A DNA stretch of 64,000 nucleotides from assembly GCF_000236805.1 (NCBI RefSeq), contig NZ_AGFX01000012.1, positions 372,001 to 436,000 on the forward strand, given 5' to 3'. The translations under genes were made by a program, and so were the position numbers. Source of the DNA: Paenibacillus peoriae KCTC 3763 (GTDB taxonomy: Bacteria > Bacillota > Bacilli > Paenibacillales > Paenibacillaceae). The notes under the pieces were generated by a model. That model had not been told where the DNA came from, ran no database searches, and saw only the letters and a program-made list of their open reading frames with translations. Below are positions 1 to 7,443 of the stretch, piece by piece. The stretch's first letter is position 1. Every line of letters begins with the position of its first letter.

Positions 1-352
1 TCGCATTTCCTACAACTTCGGATAATAAAGCTTTGTTCATGAAATCCTGCTTATCAACTGTTCCTTGAGGTTGGATATGAAAAAGATTGTACAATAATTT
101 CCCACCAGCTGTAGAATGATCCACGCTTCCTCGTTTCGGCGGAATGTCAGGACTTTGTACGGCTAAACGTATGTAATTCTGGAATTTTTCCGTGTATTTC
201 CCCAAGTCATGCAGCATACCAGCGAGTCCGGTAATATGTTGTATTCCTATTTTGTCACCATAAGTTTCTGCTAGTTGTTGAGTTTCCATCAGGTGATCTG
301 CAACCGTCTGAATCTCATGGTCACTTTCCCGAATGTGGGCGATATAGTCCAT
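1..352 (-). CDS. cas3: Cas3 N-terminal HD nuclease domain, cut by window edge
   Basis: Partial gene: the start lies at 352 and the reading frame is open to base 1. The roughly 117 visible residues carry the Cas3 HD layout: ADHL near residue 18, then LHDLGKY (His48-Asp49, Lys52) and VDHST near 78. This domain cuts single-stranded DNA in type I interference; the helicase part would lie outside the window. The ATG follows AAAGGAGTG at good spacing. In I-C operons cas3 comes first (cas3-cas5-cas8c-cas7-cas4-cas1-cas2), so the remaining cas genes should lie to the left. Subtype I-C is inferred from the repeat sequence of the two neighbouring arrays. Confidence 0.88.
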   Translation of the reverse strand, partial: MDYIAHIRESDHEIQTVADHLMETQQLAETYGDKIGIQHITGLAGMLHDLGKYTEKFQNYIRLAVQSPDIPPKRGSVDHSTAGGKLLYNLFHIQPQGTVDKQDFMNKALLSEVVGNA

Positions 353-677
353 TTTTTCACTCCTTTAATTTTTCTTCGAGAATAACCTTTCACCAAACAC
401 CAATAAAATCCAATTCATGCTAATGCATTACCAGTTGTATACGTTCTGTTCATTTCTTTAATACAAACCAGTATCCCATAATAACCTTGTCACGTGCATT
501 TTTAGTACTTCTTCCATTGTTAGCAGTAATGAATCCCATCTATAATACCACAATTAGATTTATGGATGTTTTCCCAAAAGCGGTTCGAATGGCACAGCCC
601 GCTAAACCCCAGAAAGGAATCCTACCTAGCTAGTAGCTATCAATCGTTGACACTACCATATAGAACAGGTATAAAAA
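353..677. other. 325-bp gap between cas3 and the small upstream gene
   Basis: No convincing reading frame. On the minus strand a −10-like TATTAT near 541-547 could start a cas3 transcript, but I see no good −35. There is no strong terminator between the small gene and cas3, so read-through from the upstream promoter into cas3 is possible. Confidence 0.4.
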
Positions 678-956
678 TTAAGGTTCTTTGGATTTTCTCC
701 CTCGTAAAATTATTGCTGTTGTAATGTCTGCTAATGCATCATTTTTTTGTTTCATCTCATTAGCTAATGCCTTCAATTTCCGCTTTGTACCTCTAAGTTC
801 TTCCTCCAACTGTTTAATTTTCATTTCATGAGGTTGCTCAGAAACATTAATCCAAGTTTTAATTTCATCTACAAGTAGCCCTTTAGTGCGGCAATAATCT
901 AATAACTCATCATAATTAAATCTATCAACTCGCAACAAAACATTAAATTTCTCCAT
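678..956 (-). CDS. Small IS3 OrfA-like protein upstream of cas3
   Basis: A 92-residue basic protein. Residues 1-40 (a KFNVLLR start, then DYCRTKGLLVDEIKTW) resemble the DNA-binding part of IS3-family OrfA transposase subunits (YCRxKGLxxEQIxxW). The C-terminal half is a charged helix ending in ALADITTAIILR, like the OrfA ending ALAETAALLVLRKK. I see no OrfB and no IS ends. The gene looks maintained rather than decayed: the frame is open and the ATG follows a perfect AAGGAGG nine bases upstream. It lies between cas3 and the crRNA-like RNA at 1153-1217, whose guide matches its predicted transcription start. It could be a domesticated regulator, a toxin-like partner or simply an IS remnant; the function is not known. 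Confidence 0.6.
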   Translation of the reverse strand: MEKFNVLLRVDRFNYDELLDYCRTKGLLVDEIKTWINVSEQPHEMKIKQLEEELRGTKRKLKALANEMKQKNDALADITTAIILRGRKSKEP

Positions 957-1021
957 CTTTATGCGCCTCCTTGAATTTTACTAATAAACATAATGAAAGT
1001 TAATATTGTTTATCTTAGATT

Positions 1022-1041
1022 GTAATATAATTTTATAGGAA
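1022..1041 (-). promoter_or_regulatory. Candidate protospacer with TTC PAM over a transcription start
   Basis: Read on the minus strand, 1041-1039 is TTC, the I-C PAM, followed from 1038 by CTATAAAATTATATT. The guide of the RNA at 1178-1192 is CTATATAATTATATT: 14 of 15 bases agree and the mismatch is at position 6, which is known to be flipped out and unpaired in type I Cascade complexes. The match covers about +1 to +15 of the promoter at 1045-1073. The region is AT-rich, so some chance similarity is possible. Confidence 0.6.
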
Positions 1042-1044
1042 CCT

Positions 1045-1073
1045 TATATAAAACACAGTAATACATCTCCCAA
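1045..1073 (-). promoter_or_regulatory. Predicted promoter of the small gene, perhaps of the cas operon
   Basis: On the minus strand TTGGGA (1073-1068) and TATATA (1050-1045) are separated by 17 bp. The expected start is near 1038. The ATG at 956 follows an 80-base leader with AAGGAGG. Confidence 0.5.
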
Positions 1074-1116
1074 AAGATCAAAAAGATTTATGTTTTGCAA
1101 CCTAGCCCTTAAAAAA

Positions 1117-1146
1117 TTGCTTTAAACTAACAGTTTATGATACACT
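1117..1146 (+). promoter_or_regulatory. Predicted promoter of the crRNA-like RNA
   Basis: TTGCTT (1117-1122) and TACACT (1141-1146) are 18 bp apart, with an extended −10 TG at 1138-1139. The expected start, near 1153, is the first base of the shortened repeat. The hexamers are imperfect. Confidence 0.5.
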
Positions 1147-1152
1147 CGGCAT

Positions 1153-1217
1153 GTCGCTGAAAGGCGTGGATTGAAAACTATATAATTATATTGAAGAGCC
1201 CGCCCTTAGCGGGTTTT
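1153..1217 (+). ncRNA. Candidate CreR/CreA-like crRNA-like regulatory RNA
   Basis: A lone degenerate repeat, 1153-1177, lies in the opposite orientation to the arrays. It keeps the repeat's first five bases (GTCGC) and its 3' part GCGTGGATTGAAA, which includes the crRNA 5' handle. The central hairpin is shortened to CGC-TGAAAG-GCG and the last base is A instead of T. A guide-like stretch follows from 1178 (CTATATAATTATATT), then a terminator at 1199-1217. With its own promoter this would be a transcript of about 65-70 nt. CreR and CreA RNAs of other type I systems have this build (one pseudo-repeat plus a partly matching guide) and direct Cascade to silence cas or toxin promoters. That this RNA is made and acts so is inference. 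Confidence 0.6.
1199..1217 (+). terminator. Intrinsic terminator of the crRNA-like RNA
   Basis: CCCGC, loop CCTTA, GCGGG, then TTTT (1214-1217) on the plus strand. There is no T-run on the minus side. Confidence 0.7.
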
Positions 1218-1398
1218 CTCATGCTTTTTAAACATAATTTCCGTCTTTTCCCCTATCCTTTGTGCCTCTTCACAAAGTTATTGAATTACACTTAGTTCCT
1301 GTCCGTTTTTCTCTAACTCCCTTTATTAGCTTCCTATCAAGCTCGCAGTTAAAGTCCAGTATTACTTCTTTTGCTTCGTAATTATAAGAATGTCAACG
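1218..1398. other. Gap before array 1; possible decayed coding remnant
   Basis: No intact gene. On the minus strand two short overlapping frames read without a start codon (for example CEEAQRIGEK and YEAKEVILDF), which looks like a frameshifted gene remnant of unknown family. No minus-strand terminator is visible, so leftward transcription from array 1 could run on towards the crRNA-like RNA. Confidence 0.3.
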
Positions 1399-2167
1399 AT
1401 TTCAATCCATGCACTCATATAGAGTGCGACCGGCGCTTAGTGCTTTTACACCCAATGCTTCTTTCAATTTCAATCCACGCACTCATATAGAGTGCGACAA
1501 ATGGAGCACTTTTGTGCAGTAACTGGATTGCGAATTTCAATCCACGCACTCGCATAGAGTGCGACTGTAAATATACGATTTTCGACAACATTACTCAAGA
1601 TGATTTCAATCCACGCACTCGCATAGAGTGCGACAACGGGCCAAGTTTAAATATGATCCGATTTTCAAACTATTTCAATCCACGCACTCGCATAGAGTGC
1701 GACCAGCGTAGGCCGTTTGACGAGGACGAGGTGCGTATTTCAATCCACGCACTCGCATAGAGTGCGACGAGCGGAGACAACCCAGAGGGGCCGAGAGCTA
1801 CAAGATTTCAATCCACGCACTCGCATAGAGTGCGACTGAGCGTTGTATCCTGCATCCTTAAACTGTACAATTTCAATCCACGCACTCGCATAGAGTGCGA
1901 CTGAGCTTAAAGCATTGTTCCAGTCTCGATGAATTAATTTCAATCCACGCACTCGCATAGAGTGCGACTGTTTGGAAGGAGCGTAAATTTGGGCTTGTCC
2001 TGAATTTCAATCCACGCACTCGCATAGAGTGCGACCACGTCTACCGAATTGCTGTTAGCTCAACCAGGAATTTCAATCCACGCACTCGCATAGAGTGCGA
2101 CTAAACGTTCCAAAGCAAGTTTATGAGGAAATTGAATTTCAATCCACGCACTCGCATAGAGTGCGAC
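1399..2167 (-). CRISPR. CRISPR array 1, type I-C, 12 repeats and 11 spacers
   Basis: Repeats of 32 nt start at 1399, 1467, 1534, 1603, 1672, 1737, 1805, 1870, 1937, 2004, 2070 and 2136; spacers are 33-37 nt. On the plus strand a repeat reads ATTTCAATCC, ACGCACTC, a five-base loop, GAGTGCGAC. The reverse complement (GTCGC...ATTGAAAT) is the usual I-C orientation, so transcription runs leftwards from the leader beyond 2167. The repeats at 1399 and 1467 carry loop ATATA (plus strand), as in array 2; the other ten carry GCATA. The hairpin arms are unchanged. The leader-distal repeat at 1399 also has C to T at position 12, the usual decay at the old end. Confidence 0.97.
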
Positions 2168-2349
2168 AGCGAAAATGGGTCAAAAACCACCCATTAAGTA
2201 TTATTTTAGCGTTATTCCGACCAAATTACATTAATTATTGCTTTATTCCCTTGTAATCCGTTCACAACTTATTCATATTCGACAGGGCTTCGACAAAATA
2301 TGAGGTGCGAAGGACCTGGGGAATTCATGTGAGCATCACATTCGCACCT
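2168..2349 (-). promoter_or_regulatory. Leader of CRISPR array 1 with 47-nt inverted-repeat element
   Basis: The sequence next to the first repeat is AGCGAAAATG, identical at array 2. At 2303-2349 AGGTGCGAA and TTCGCACCT enclose 29 nt that contain a second hairpin, ATGTGA-GCA-TCACAT. The same element lies at 10330-10376, at the same 135-bp distance from its array. The sequence between the element and the array differs between the two leaders. Confidence 0.8.
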
Positions 2350-2407
2350 GAACAGACTTGCTTTCAAGAAATTCCTTTTTGCTTTGGCAACAAGTACGTG
2401 CCTAGAT

Positions 2408-4963
2408 TCATTTCACCTTGGCCAGCTCAGCCACCTGTGAAGGAGGAAGCGCCCCTTCGAATATACTTAGCTCATCAATTGCGCCTTTAAAGGCAGGGTC
2501 CCACCAGTTAACACCTAAGCTGAAAGTTCCGGCTTTGGATGTAAATACATTCGGAAATCCTGCGCCTGTAAACTGAGGTTTGCCGTTCACGTACACGAAT
2601 AGCACTCCATTGTCCACTGTGAAGGCGAGATGTGTCCACTCATTGGTTTTGATCTTCATACCTGTACTGCCGTTATACCAGGGTGAGCTACCGGACCACA
2701 GCATCGTGTTCTCTCCTTCGGGACCTTTGGGCAGCAGGCTGATCCAATGATTACTATCCATAGCTCCGAAAAAAGTCGGAGTATACAGCGTCAGCTCACT
2801 TGGATGAACCCACAAGGATACGGAATATGCAGAACTGGATATCATTCCTTGAGGCAGTTTAATTCCGGACTTTCCATCCAACAACATTGCTTTGCCGCTT
2901 ATCCCCTCAGTGTAGGTGACAGCTCCTCCTTCACGATCAATTCGGTCACCGATGACCTCTCCATTTGCAAAAGCAGTTTTACTGTCCTCAAGGTTATTTT
3001 CAAATTTATATTGTGCGGTCAGCGTTGCCTTCTCATAAGGAGATACTATAATGTTAAAGGTTTTGCTCTTACTGCTCTTCCCTTTGTTAATCGTGGCGGT
3101 CAGGGTTGCTGTTACAGCCTTTTCTCCGATTTCAGGGCGCTTAACCTTGCCTGTAGCAGAAATAACATTCGGGTCAGAGGTTTTCCAAGTAATCGAAGCT
3201 TGCCGACTTCCTTCCTTTGGAAGAGACAAATTAGCTACCACCCGACTTGTATCACCAAGGTCCAGCTCACCATACACATTTTCAACTACTGTTGCATCTG
3301 TCGAAGCAGCGAACTGACTTCCCCAGGCCATTTCCCCTATTTTGGATACAACCGTAAATGTCATAACATATTGCTTCGTAAAATCATCCCATTGTCTAAT
3401 GAAAACTCCGTCATATACGCCCCCTTCCAGCGTAAGCTGGACTCTCGCGTCTCCTACCTTCCGCCATGTTCCTTGTAGTTCACCTGCAACGGTATGATCT
3501 GCTTTTAGCTGAATAAACTGCGCTTGTTTGATCGCTGCCGATGTATCGCTGCCGTGATTGATATACTGATAATCTCCAACAACTTGATCCTCGTCCAGCT
3601 CCATAAGCGTCTCACCACCATAACGGTAAGGAGCTACTACAGGCCAGCCTTCCTGGTTCATGAACATCTGGTGAATGCGCAATTCATGCTTCTCTCCCTG
3701 CTGAGGAAAGCGGGTATGAAAAACAACAAACATTTGCCCATGATCAGGATCGGTATACGCAGAATTGTGTCCAGGAGATACGTAACCATAGCCAATTCCT
3801 GCACCTGGATCACCAATTTTACTATTGAACAAAAAGTTGCCTATCAGTTTGTTGCCAAACGCACCATTCTTGGTGTTGGCAGGTAATACAGCGTTCTGCC
3901 CCTTGGCATCCTTATAAGGTCCTGCCGGATTCTTGGAACGGAATAACCTCATGTTATATCCACCGTCCGAGGCAAGTCCGCCATAGGTTACAAATAAATA
4001 GTAGTAGCCTGTCTTCTTGTTGTATTCAATGTAAGGGCCTTCTCCTGATTCCCCATATCCGCCCGCAATTTTGGTGCCAAAATAACGATCAACCAGCCGA
4101 CCGTCTTCTGTCGTTCCGTCTTGACCTGGATAGATAGGCTTTCCTGTTGCTTTATCCAGCTCTAGTAAAAAAATCCCCCCGGACCATGACCCATAGGTCA
4201 TCCATAGACGCCCTTCTGTATCATAAAAAATAGCTGGATCAATCGCATTCGGAAATATCCTGTTTGCGTAAGAACCATCTGCGTTGAACCATCCCGCTCT
4301 TGGACCTTGCAGCTTGCCTTGATCAACCAATTGTTGGATCTGCGTGTTGGTCCATTTTTTATCCACTTTGCTGTCCTTGTCGTAGGCAGTCTCCTTCGTA
4401 AAACCGGAATACACAATCGTATCCACATATTGATAAGGACCTTCGATTTTGGGCGCAACTGCCACTCCGATTGCAGAACGAATGTAGGTAGAAGATGCAC
4501 TATAATAAATCATGTAGGCCCCTTTTGACCCATCTTTATTGACGTAATGCTCATTCCAAAATACATCTGGCGCCCAGACGGAGAAGCCTCCCTTGCTGTC
4601 AGAATCATTCTCCCCTGCCCAAGCAAAGGAACCTGCGAGATTCTTCGATAAATCCCCAAAAATCGTATTCCCTGGAGTTGTGTAACCGTTTGCAAAAGAA
4701 GTCCAGCTTTTAAGATCCTTGCTCTTAGCCGCCGAAATATGTGAACCAAACACATAATAAGTATCGCCATCTTTGACGATGGAAGGATCATGAACGGATA
4801 CTTCAGAAAAAGCGGGTGCAGCCTGCTTTTCCTTCTGTTCAGATCGTGCCGCGGAAGCGTCACCCATTCCCCATGAAGCTCCTGTAAGCGTTAACAATAA
4901 TATTAATGTTAATAAAATGCCTCGCTTGATTCCATTTGTAACAGCACGCCTTATCATTCTCAT
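2408..4963 (-). CDS. Secreted GH43 endo-arabinanase with C-terminal LamG-type domain
   Basis: An 851-residue exported enzyme predicted to cut alpha-1,5-arabinan in plant cell walls. Residues 1-38 form a signal peptide with a long Leu/Ile core. The GH43 beta-propeller follows, with the three expected acids: Asp59 in VHDPSIV, Asp242 in IDPAIF and Glu308 in SGEGPYIE. A lipocalin-like segment near 440-550 resembles the extra domain of Bacillus Abn2-type arabinanases. Then come an Ig-like stretch (about 560-640) and a concanavalin/LamG-like domain to the end (YKFENNLEDS onwards), probably for carbohydrate binding. The start has a GAGAGGGG ribosome site. It stands alone between array 1 and the aminotransferase group, with no sugar transporter nearby. 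Exact substrate is inference. Confidence 0.85.
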   Translation of the reverse strand: MRMIRRAVTNGIKRGILLTLILLLTLTGASWGMGDASAARSEQKEKQAAPAFSEVSVHDPSIVKDGDTYYVFGSHISAAKSKDLKSWTSFANGYTTPGNTIFGDLSKNLAGSFAWAGENDSDSKGGFSVWAPDVFWNEHYVNKDGSKGAYMIYYSASSTYIRSAIGVAVAPKIEGPYQYVDTIVYSGFTKETAYDKDSKVDKKWTNTQIQQLVDQGKLQGPRAGWFNADGSYANRIFPNAIDPAIFYDTEGRLWMTYGSWSGGIFLLELDKATGKPIYPGQDGTTEDGRLVDRYFGTKIAGGYGESGEGPYIEYNKKTGYYYLFVTYGGLASDGGYNMRLFRSKNPAGPYKDAKGQNAVLPANTKNGAFGNKLIGNFLFNSKIGDPGAGIGYGYVSPGHNSAYTDPDHGQMFVVFHTRFPQQGEKHELRIHQMFMNQEGWPVVAPYRYGGETLMELDEDQVVGDYQYINHGSDTSAAIKQAQFIQLKADHTVAGELQGTWRKVGDARVQLTLEGGVYDGVFIRQWDDFTKQYVMTFTVVSKIGEMAWGSQFAASTDATVVENVYGELDLGDTSRVVANLSLPKEGSRQASITWKTSDPNVISATGKVKRPEIGEKAVTATLTATINKGKSSKSKTFNIIVSPYEKATLTAQYKFENNLEDSKTAFANGEVIGDRIDREGGAVTYTEGISGKAMLLDGKSGIKLPQGMISSSAYSVSLWVHPSELTLYTPTFFGAMDSNHWISLLPKGPEGENTMLWSGSSPWYNGSTGMKIKTNEWTHLAFTVDNGVLFVYVNGKPQFTGAGFPNVFTSKAGTFSLGVNWWDPAFKGAIDELSIFEGALPPSQVAELAKVK

Positions 4964-5115
4964 CTGCCCCTCTCTTATATTGAAGTACAGCGATATATAT
5001 TCTACGTTAGCCAGAAAACACCTTTATGTTTTCAAAAATTATAAATATATTTGTAAAATATATTTATAAGATGTTCTGCGAAAGTTGAGTTATAAACCCT
5101 TGTATTCGAACAAAA

Positions 5116-5152
5116 AGAGCTTCAACCCACTGCAGTGAGAAGTTGAAGCTCT
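5116..5152 (-). terminator. Terminator after the ddl-aminotransferase operon
   Basis: AGAGCTTCAAC pairs with GTTGAAGCTCT (11 bp). On the minus strand the hairpin is followed by TTTTTG. Confidence 0.85.
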
Positions 5153-5185
5153 CTCTAGTTTCTTCTTAATATGCTGAAGTTCCCA

Positions 5186-6373
5186 TCAAACCGGCTGCAT
5201 CACCTGCATAAACCTTCCCATCCGCTCCAGCGCCTTTTCCAAATCGGCAAGCGAGGTTGCATAGGAGCAGCGAATAAAGCCCTCCCCGCCTGATCCGAAT
5301 ACATGTCCCGGTACGACCGCCACATTCGCTTCCTTCAGCAGCCGAAGAGCAAACTGCTCAGATGACATGCCCGTAGAAGTAATGGAAGGGAAGGCATAGA
5401 AAGCCCCCTCGGGCTCATGACAGGTCAGCCCGATGGCATTCAAGCCGGCCACAAACAGCTTGCGGCGTTCATTGTAGCTCGCCATCATCTCATCTTTGGC
5501 AGCCCGGCCATGACGCAATGATTCGAGCGCGGCAATCTGTGCAAGGGTGGGCGCACACATGGCTGTGTACTGGTGGATTTTCAGCATGCCGGCAATCAGC
5601 TCTCGCGGACCGCACGCATAGCCTATCCGCCAGCCTGTCATCGCAAAAGCTTTGGAAAAACCACTGATGACAATCGTACGCTCCTTCATGCCCGGTAAAG
5701 AGGCGATGCTGACATGCTTTCTCCCGTAAGTCAGCTCAGCATAAACTTCATCCGAAATGACGACCAGATTATGTTTGATAATGAGCTCAGCAATCGGCAG
5801 CCAATCCTGCTCCGTCATAACGGTTCCGGTCGGATTGCACGGATAATTGATCATTAAAACCTTTGAATGAGGCGTAATTGCCGCTTGCAGCGCTTGCGGG
5901 GTCAGCTTGAACTGCTCCTCTGCCGCAGCCGCCACCTCCACAATTTTACCGCCATGCAGATGGGTAATGGGTTCATAGGCAATATAGCTTGGTGCCGGAA
6001 TCAGCACCTCGTCACCCGGATCGATCACTGCCCGCAGCGCCAGGTCGACGGCTTCACTGCTTCCCACCGTCACGATCATTTCCTGCTCGGGGTCATAGGA
6101 AAGCGCGAAGCTGCCGGAAAGATAAGCAGAGATCGCTTCCCGCAGCTCCATCAAGCCGGCATTCGAAGTATATTTCGTCTGCCCTTCACGCAATGCCTGA
6201 ATGCAAGCTTCACGTACCTTTTCTGGTGTAATGAAATCAGGCTCTCCGACCCCAAGAGCGATTGTATCTCCGCCTACTGCATTCAGATCAAAAAAGGCGC
6301 GAATTCCCGATGGCCGAATATCCCGTACACGCGAGGATAAAAACCGCCCTGTATCTTCTTTACTAAACAACAT
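5186..6373 (-). CDS. Class I/II aminotransferase (PatA/AspC-like, PLP-dependent)
   Basis: About 395 residues. Fold-type I motifs are intact: GVGEPDF near the N-terminus, NYPCNPTG, SDEVYAEL, and the PLP lysine in SGFSKAFAMTGWRIGY near residue 241. Close relatives include PatA (N-acetyl-diaminopimelate aminotransferase) and aspartate/aromatic aminotransferases; the amino donor cannot be decided from sequence. I place the start at 6373 (MLFSKEDTGR), which overlaps the end of ddl by 11 bp and follows GGGGGATGG. A longer frame to 6421 would overlap ddl by 59 bp. Coupling to ddl suggests a role in amino-acid supply for the cell wall, but that is inference. Confidence 0.85.
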   Translation of the reverse strand: MLFSKEDTGRFLSSRVRDIRPSGIRAFFDLNAVGGDTIALGVGEPDFITPEKVREACIQALREGQTKYTSNAGLMELREAISAYLSGSFALSYDPEQEMIVTVGSSEAVDLALRAVIDPGDEVLIPAPSYIAYEPITHLHGGKIVEVAAAAEEQFKLTPQALQAAITPHSKVLMINYPCNPTGTVMTEQDWLPIAELIIKHNLVVISDEVYAELTYGRKHVSIASLPGMKERTIVISGFSKAFAMTGWRIGYACGPRELIAGMLKIHQYTAMCAPTLAQIAALESLRHGRAAKDEMMASYNERRKLFVAGLNAIGLTCHEPEGAFYAFPSITSTGMSSEQFALRLLKEANVAVVPGHVFGSGGEGFIRCSYATSLADLEKALERMGRFMQVMQPV

Positions 6374-7304
6374 ATTGCGCCATCCCCCATTCCTGCTTCC
6401 GCTCATAGAGCGAGCTGGCAATAATACGGTCCAGCAGCTGTGTAAAGGTTATACCCGCAGCTGCCGCGCTCTTCGGAAGCAGGCTGTTGGCGGTCATTCC
6501 CGGTAATGTGTTCACTTCCAGCACGTAAGGTACGTCCTGACACAAAATCAAATCGACCCTTGCATAGACCTTGCATTGCAGCAGCCGGTAGCTGGCCAGT
6601 GCCGCCTCGCGCACACGCTGCTCAATAACGGGAGGAAGCTGCATCACCTTCTCTTCAGCGCCGCCGACCTCATATTTCGCTTTGTAGTCGAACCACTCCG
6701 AATGAGCGGGACGAATACCGATCATCGGCAATACCTCGCCATCCACGATTGAACAGGTGAGCTCCGTCCCTTTAAGATAGGGCTCAATCAAGATCGCTTG
6801 ATCCAGGCTGCAAGCCTCCTGAACAGCTGCCAGCAGCTCCTTCTCATGCTGTACAAGCTGGATGCCGATGCTTGATCCCCCCATATTGGGCTTCACAATA
6901 ACCGGGTAGCCCAACTGCTCTACCACCTGCGGATCATAATCGTCCATCCCCTGCCAGCAAAGGCCTGCAGGCGTATGCACACCCGCTGCCTTTAGCAGCA
7001 GCTTGGACAACTGTTTATTCATGCATAAGCTGCTTGCCAGGACACCGCTGCCTGTGTACGGAATGCCCAGCGTCTCCAGCACTCCCTGCACCGTGCCGTC
7101 CTCGCCATACTGGCCATGCAGTGCCAGCAGCGCGATATCGATGCCTGCCTGCTGAACCTGCGCGATTAAATCCGCTCGCTGCTCGATCACAATTGGAACC
7201 ACTTCATAGCGGCTGCGATCCAAATGGTTGATCATCTCTTGACCTGTCTGCAGAGAAATCTCACGCTCTGAGGAAATACCACCCATAATAACGCCAATTT
7301 TCAT
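6363..7304 (-). CDS. ddl: D-alanine--D-alanine ligase
   Basis: A 313-residue ATP-grasp enzyme that joins two D-alanines for peptidoglycan precursors. The N-terminal KIGVIMGGISSEREIS is the family signature; the ATP-grasp lysine region (PVIVKPNMGGSSIGI) and the closing VLEVNTLPGMTANSLLPK are intact. The length matches the short DdlB class rather than the roughly 350-residue Firmicute DdlA class, so a second ligase elsewhere is likely. Start ATG at 7304 sits five bases behind GAGGTG. Upstream lies a MocR regulator in the same direction; downstream the aminotransferase overlaps it. Confidence 0.93.
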   Translation of the reverse strand: MKIGVIMGGISSEREISLQTGQEMINHLDRSRYEVVPIVIEQRADLIAQVQQAGIDIALLALHGQYGEDGTVQGVLETLGIPYTGSGVLASSLCMNKQLSKLLLKAAGVHTPAGLCWQGMDDYDPQVVEQLGYPVIVKPNMGGSSIGIQLVQHEKELLAAVQEACSLDQAILIEPYLKGTELTCSIVDGEVLPMIGIRPAHSEWFDYKAKYEVGGAEEKVMQLPPVIEQRVREAALASYRLLQCKVYARVDLILCQDVPYVLEVNTLPGMTANSLLPKSAAAAGITFTQLLDRIIASSLYERKQEWGMAQYVV

Positions 7305-7443
7305 CACGACACCTCATTCTTCTTCAAAATCATTGTGTGGCTACGGATTCTTCTTCCGATCACTGTTGCCCAAGGGTAAAGATGAACGCTGGCGATTCTC
7401 CAGAACAATTCCGTCCCTATAGCTTTTTTCTTAATCGTTAAGC

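Noticed and set aside
645-670. Second possible target of the crRNA-like guide (TTC then TATAT on the minus strand)
   Set aside because: Only five bases agree after the PAM, which is expected by chance in AT-rich DNA.
1512-1760. Open frame with repeated NPRTRIECD
   Set aside because: It is the CRISPR repeat read as protein; the same holds for 1740-1958 on the other strand and 9275-9475.
2305-2490. Plus-strand frame starting in the array 1 leader
   Set aside because: It covers the leader inverted repeat and the end of the arabinanase gene, and has no ribosome site.
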